Shown here one piece after another: positions 62,009 to 64,000 of a stretch of 64,000 nucleotides of DNA. Position numbers and translations under genes: made by a program. How positions within the stretch are numbered: the stretch's first letter is position 1; every line of letters begins with the position of its first letter. The notes beneath the pieces were generated by a model. That model was not told where the DNA came from. It worked only from the letters and a program-made list of their open reading frames with translations, and did no database searches. Source of the DNA: AC-32 sp963715575 (GTDB lineage: Bacteria > Actinomycetota > Thermoleophilia > Gaiellales > Gaiellaceae); the NCBI GenBank assembly GCA_963715575.1, contig OY970250.1:310001-374000 (forward strand), read 5' to 3'.

Positions 62009-63523
62009 TTGAAGGCGAGAAGTTTCCCGTTGATTGTAGCCCTGGGGGTCGTGCTGACCGCTGCGGCCGCCCCTGCGACGGCGGCGCCCTCCGAGCGGGT
62101 CGCCGTGATCGTCACGCCCGCGTCGGCGTCCGTCTTCGGCTCGCCTCGCGCCGCGCACGGGCTGCTCGTCGTGGGCGAGGGCGCGACGGTCAGCCGGCGC
62201 GGCGCGCTCGCCTCGTTGCTGCGCGGTGAGATGGGGAACGCGATCGTCGGCGGCGGCGTCCCCGGCGGGAAACCACTGATCCAGCTCTCGCGCGCGCCCG
62301 CGCAGGTCACCTTCTACGTCGCGCTGCCGCCGCCGGGGAAGCACCACAACGTGCGCCGGTATCCGATCGCGGTCACCGGGCCCGGCTACCGCGGCGTGCT
62401 GACCGACTCCTCGACCCGGCTAACCGGGTTGATCTCGATCGCGGACGTCGCGCCCTCGGTGCGTGCACTCGAGCGGGGCGAGCGGCCCTCCATCCGCGCC
62501 AAACCCTCTCGCGACCCCCTCGCCCAGCTCGCGCGCTTCGACCGCCGCCTCCAGCGGGCGCACGACTCACGCGTTGCAGCAACGCTCGTGCTGGTCGGGC
62601 TGATGCTCCTGCTCTCGCTGGCCGCACTGCTCACCCGCGCGCCGGCGCTTTGCCGCGCCGCCTTCCTCGTGCCCTCGGTGTGTATCGCCTCGGCCGTCGC
62701 GCTGAGCGCGCTGGGCGTCTCGCCGCGGGCGGCCGTCGTCGGCGTCGCGCTGCTGGGCGGGAGCAGCGCGCTGCTTGGCGGCGCGCTGCTCCCGCCGCGG
62801 CTGCCGCTCGCCGTTGTGCTGGCCGCGCTGTTCGTGTTCCTGTTCGCGGTGATGTGGGCCAGGCCCGAGTGGAACGCGCTCGCGGTGATCGGCCCGCACC
62901 CGGACGGCGGCGGGCGCTTCTACGGCGTCACGAACCAGGTCGAGACGCTGCTGCTTCCAGCCGCGCTCGTGCTCGGCGCGCTCGCCGGCGGCTGGCTGCT
63001 GCCGGTGGTCGGGCTGGTGCTGGCCGCCGGGATCGCGGCAAGCCGTATCGGCGCGGACGGCGGCGGCCTCGTCGTCTACCTCGCCGGCTTCCTCGTCCTC
63101 TGGCTGCGCCTGCGCAACGTCCCCGCGCTGCGCGCCGCCGCGGCCACGGCGGTGGCGGCGGGAGCGGCGCTGCTGCTGGTCGGGATCGACGCCGCGACGG
63201 GCGGCTCGAGCCACGTCACGAAGGCGGTCGGCGGCGGGCCCGGCTCGGTGCTCGGCGATCTCGGCCACCGCCTGCACCTCTCCGGAGCCTCGATCGCCTC
63301 GACCTGGAACAACGCGCTGCTGTTCGCGCTCGGGATCGTCGGGCTGGTCGTGCTCGCGCTCCAGCGGCCGCGCTCGGCGCTCCTCGACGCCTATCTCGTC
63401 GCGCTCGCCGTCTCGTTCCTGGTCAACGACACCCCCACGGACGTGGCGGGCTACGGCGGCCTCGCAGCTCTCGGCCTCTGGCTGCTGGCGAGAAGCGAAG
63501 GGGCCCGCGGACGGCTTGAGTAG
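62009..63523 (+). CDS. Large polytopic membrane protein of unknown function
   Basis: This 504-residue protein starts at TTG 62009, 16 bases from the divergent htpX start. It has a signal-like first helix (FPLIVALGVVLTAAAAPATA). An extracytoplasmic part (~20-185) includes YPIAVTGPGYRGVLTDSSTR and a GLISIADVAPSV segment. Then come about ten helices ending LAALGLWLLARSEGARGRLE. HPDGGGRFYGVTNQVETLLL and IGADGGGLVVYLAGFLVLWL sit between helices and may be functional. Related proteins are found in actinobacteria, but I cannot name a function. Confidence 0.75.
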   Translation: MKARSFPLIVALGVVLTAAAAPATAAPSERVAVIVTPASASVFGSPRAAHGLLVVGEGATVSRRGALASLLRGEMGNAIVGGGVPGGKPLIQLSRAPAQVTFYVALPPPGKHHNVRRYPIAVTGPGYRGVLTDSSTRLTGLISIADVAPSVRALERGERPSIRAKPSRDPLAQLARFDRRLQRAHDSRVAATLVLVGLMLLLSLAALLTRAPALCRAAFLVPSVCIASAVALSALGVSPRAAVVGVALLGGSSALLGGALLPPRLPLAVVLAALFVFLFAVMWARPEWNALAVIGPHPDGGGRFYGVTNQVETLLLPAALVLGALAGGWLLPVVGLVLAAGIAASRIGADGGGLVVYLAGFLVLWLRLRNVPALRAAAATAVAAGAALLLVGIDAATGGSSHVTKAVGGGPGSVLGDLGHRLHLSGASIASTWNNALLFALGIVGLVVLALQRPRSALLDAYLVALAVSFLVNDTPTDVAGYGGLAALGLWLLARSEGARGRLE

Positions 63524-63533
63524 ACTCGCGCCG

Positions 63534-63950
63534 ATGCGCCGCCTCGCCCCGCTTCTCCTGCTCGCCTTCGTCCTCGCCGGCTGCGGCGGAGAGCAGACCG
63601 TGAGCCCGACCGCGGAGACCGTGGTCGGAACGGTGGCCACGACGACGCAGGCAGCGAAAGGCGACGCCAAAGCAGGTGCCACGCTCTTCACGAGCCAGGG
63701 CTGTGGCGGCTGCCACACCTTCAAGGCGGCCGGCACGAACGGCACCGTCGGGCCCGACCTCGACAAGCTCGCGCAGTACGCGAAGACGGCCAACCAGGGC
63801 TCGCTCGAAGAGTTCACCCAGGAGTCGATCGCCAACCCGAGCGCCTACATCGAGCCGGGCTATCCGAACGCGATGCCCAACTTCGGCTCGACGCTCTCGG
63901 GCAAGCAGATCGCCGACCTCGTCGCGTACGTGACCCAGAACCTGGGTTGA
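63534..63950 (+). CDS. Cytochrome c lipoprotein, single haem
   Basis: This 138-residue protein starts at the ATG giving MRRLAPLLLLAFVLAGCGG (lipobox LAGC); an earlier TTG in frame is less likely. It has one CxxCH (QGCGGCHTFKAAG) and a Met ligand in NAMPNFGSTLSGKQ. It would be an outer-face electron carrier tethered to the membrane. Its stop overlaps the TTG of serS. Confidence 0.93.
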   Translation: MRRLAPLLLLAFVLAGCGGEQTVSPTAETVVGTVATTTQAAKGDAKAGATLFTSQGCGGCHTFKAAGTNGTVGPDLDKLAQYAKTANQGSLEEFTQESIANPSAYIEPGYPNAMPNFGSTLSGKQIADLVAYVTQNLG

Positions 63951-64000
63951 TCGACCTCAAAGCCGCGCGGGCAGATCCCGACCGCGTGCGGCCCGGGATC
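63947..64000 (+). CDS. serS: Seryl-tRNA synthetase, 5' end only
   Basis: TTG 63947 opens MIDLKAARADPDRVRPGI, the stereotyped first residues of bacterial SerRS. The rest is outside the window. The overlap with the cytochrome stop shows the start. It charges tRNA-Ser. Confidence 0.7.
   Translation, partial: MIDLKAARADPDRVRPGI

Overview
The window is G+C-rich bacterial DNA with almost no non-coding space. It has GTG, TTG and probably CTG starts, many 1-14 base gene overlaps, and gene families typical of deep-branching soil Actinomycetota. These include a group 3b-type [NiFe]-hydrogenase with a cyclic-nucleotide-binding subunit, PspA/PspAA/PspAB/HtpX, an ExaC-like aldehyde dehydrogenase with DUF779, and cytochrome c lipoproteins. 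I infer a Thermoleophilia-like actinobacterium (Gaiellales or Solirubrobacterales); nothing in the window proves the taxon. There is no rRNA, CRISPR array, insertion sequence or prophage. One tRNA-Ala(CGC) is present.

Layout. 0-5.7 kb: end of a BNR-repeat protein, MoaD/ThiS-like protein, RES-domain protein, MFS transporter divergent from a Nudix-type regulator, a membrane-anchored unknown, and a serine hydrolase. 5.7-13.6 kb: sulfite-oxidase-like molybdoenzyme, a two-gene MacB/FtsX-like ABC system, and an acyltransferase-SGNH protein. 13.6-16.3 kb: a translationally coupled aldehyde dehydrogenase, DUF779 and dihaem cytochrome c set. 16.4-26.4 kb: a divergent hydrogenase locus. The minus strand carries the Fe-S subunit, cNMP-binding protein, FAD/NAD(P) subunit, small and large subunits, maturation protease and hypA. 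The plus strand carries hypF, hypC, a second hypC-like gene, hypD and hypE.

26.4-34.9 kb is central carbon metabolism: CBS protein, ACT-domain malic enzyme, formate-THF ligase, Gfo/Idh oxidoreductase, and a glyoxylate-shunt operon (aceB, aceA and a GntR regulator). 34.9-39.7 kb holds small membrane proteins and a zinc/manganese ABC importer, whose second permease is fused in frame to the binding protein. That importer is divergent from a Fur-family gene across a Fur/Zur-like box. 39.7-44.1 kb: NlpC/P60 protein, excisionase-like HTH, an acyltransferase plus broken glycosyltransferase, and a kelch lipoprotein. 44.1-49.5 kb: a complete oligopeptide ABC importer. 49.7-51.3 kb: a NarL-type two-component system. 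51.3-56.4 kb: an orphan contractile-tail tube protein with an unknown partner, a GH3 lipoprotein and a large BNR protein. 56.5-64 kb: tRNA-Ala, methyltransferase, AlkZ-like protein, MBL hydrolase, the Psp/HtpX envelope-stress cluster, a polytopic membrane protein, a cytochrome c lipoprotein and the first codons of serS.

Reading-frame quality is uneven. The hydrogenase locus is crossed by many one- or two-base frame breaks, with conserved protein text continuing in another frame after each break. hypC, its paralogue and hypD, in the middle, are intact, and so are the flanking genes. Further breaks or junctions lie near 4385, 42340, 42740, 51715 and 57670. I read most of these as sequence or assembly errors rather than gene decay, but raw reads are needed to decide.
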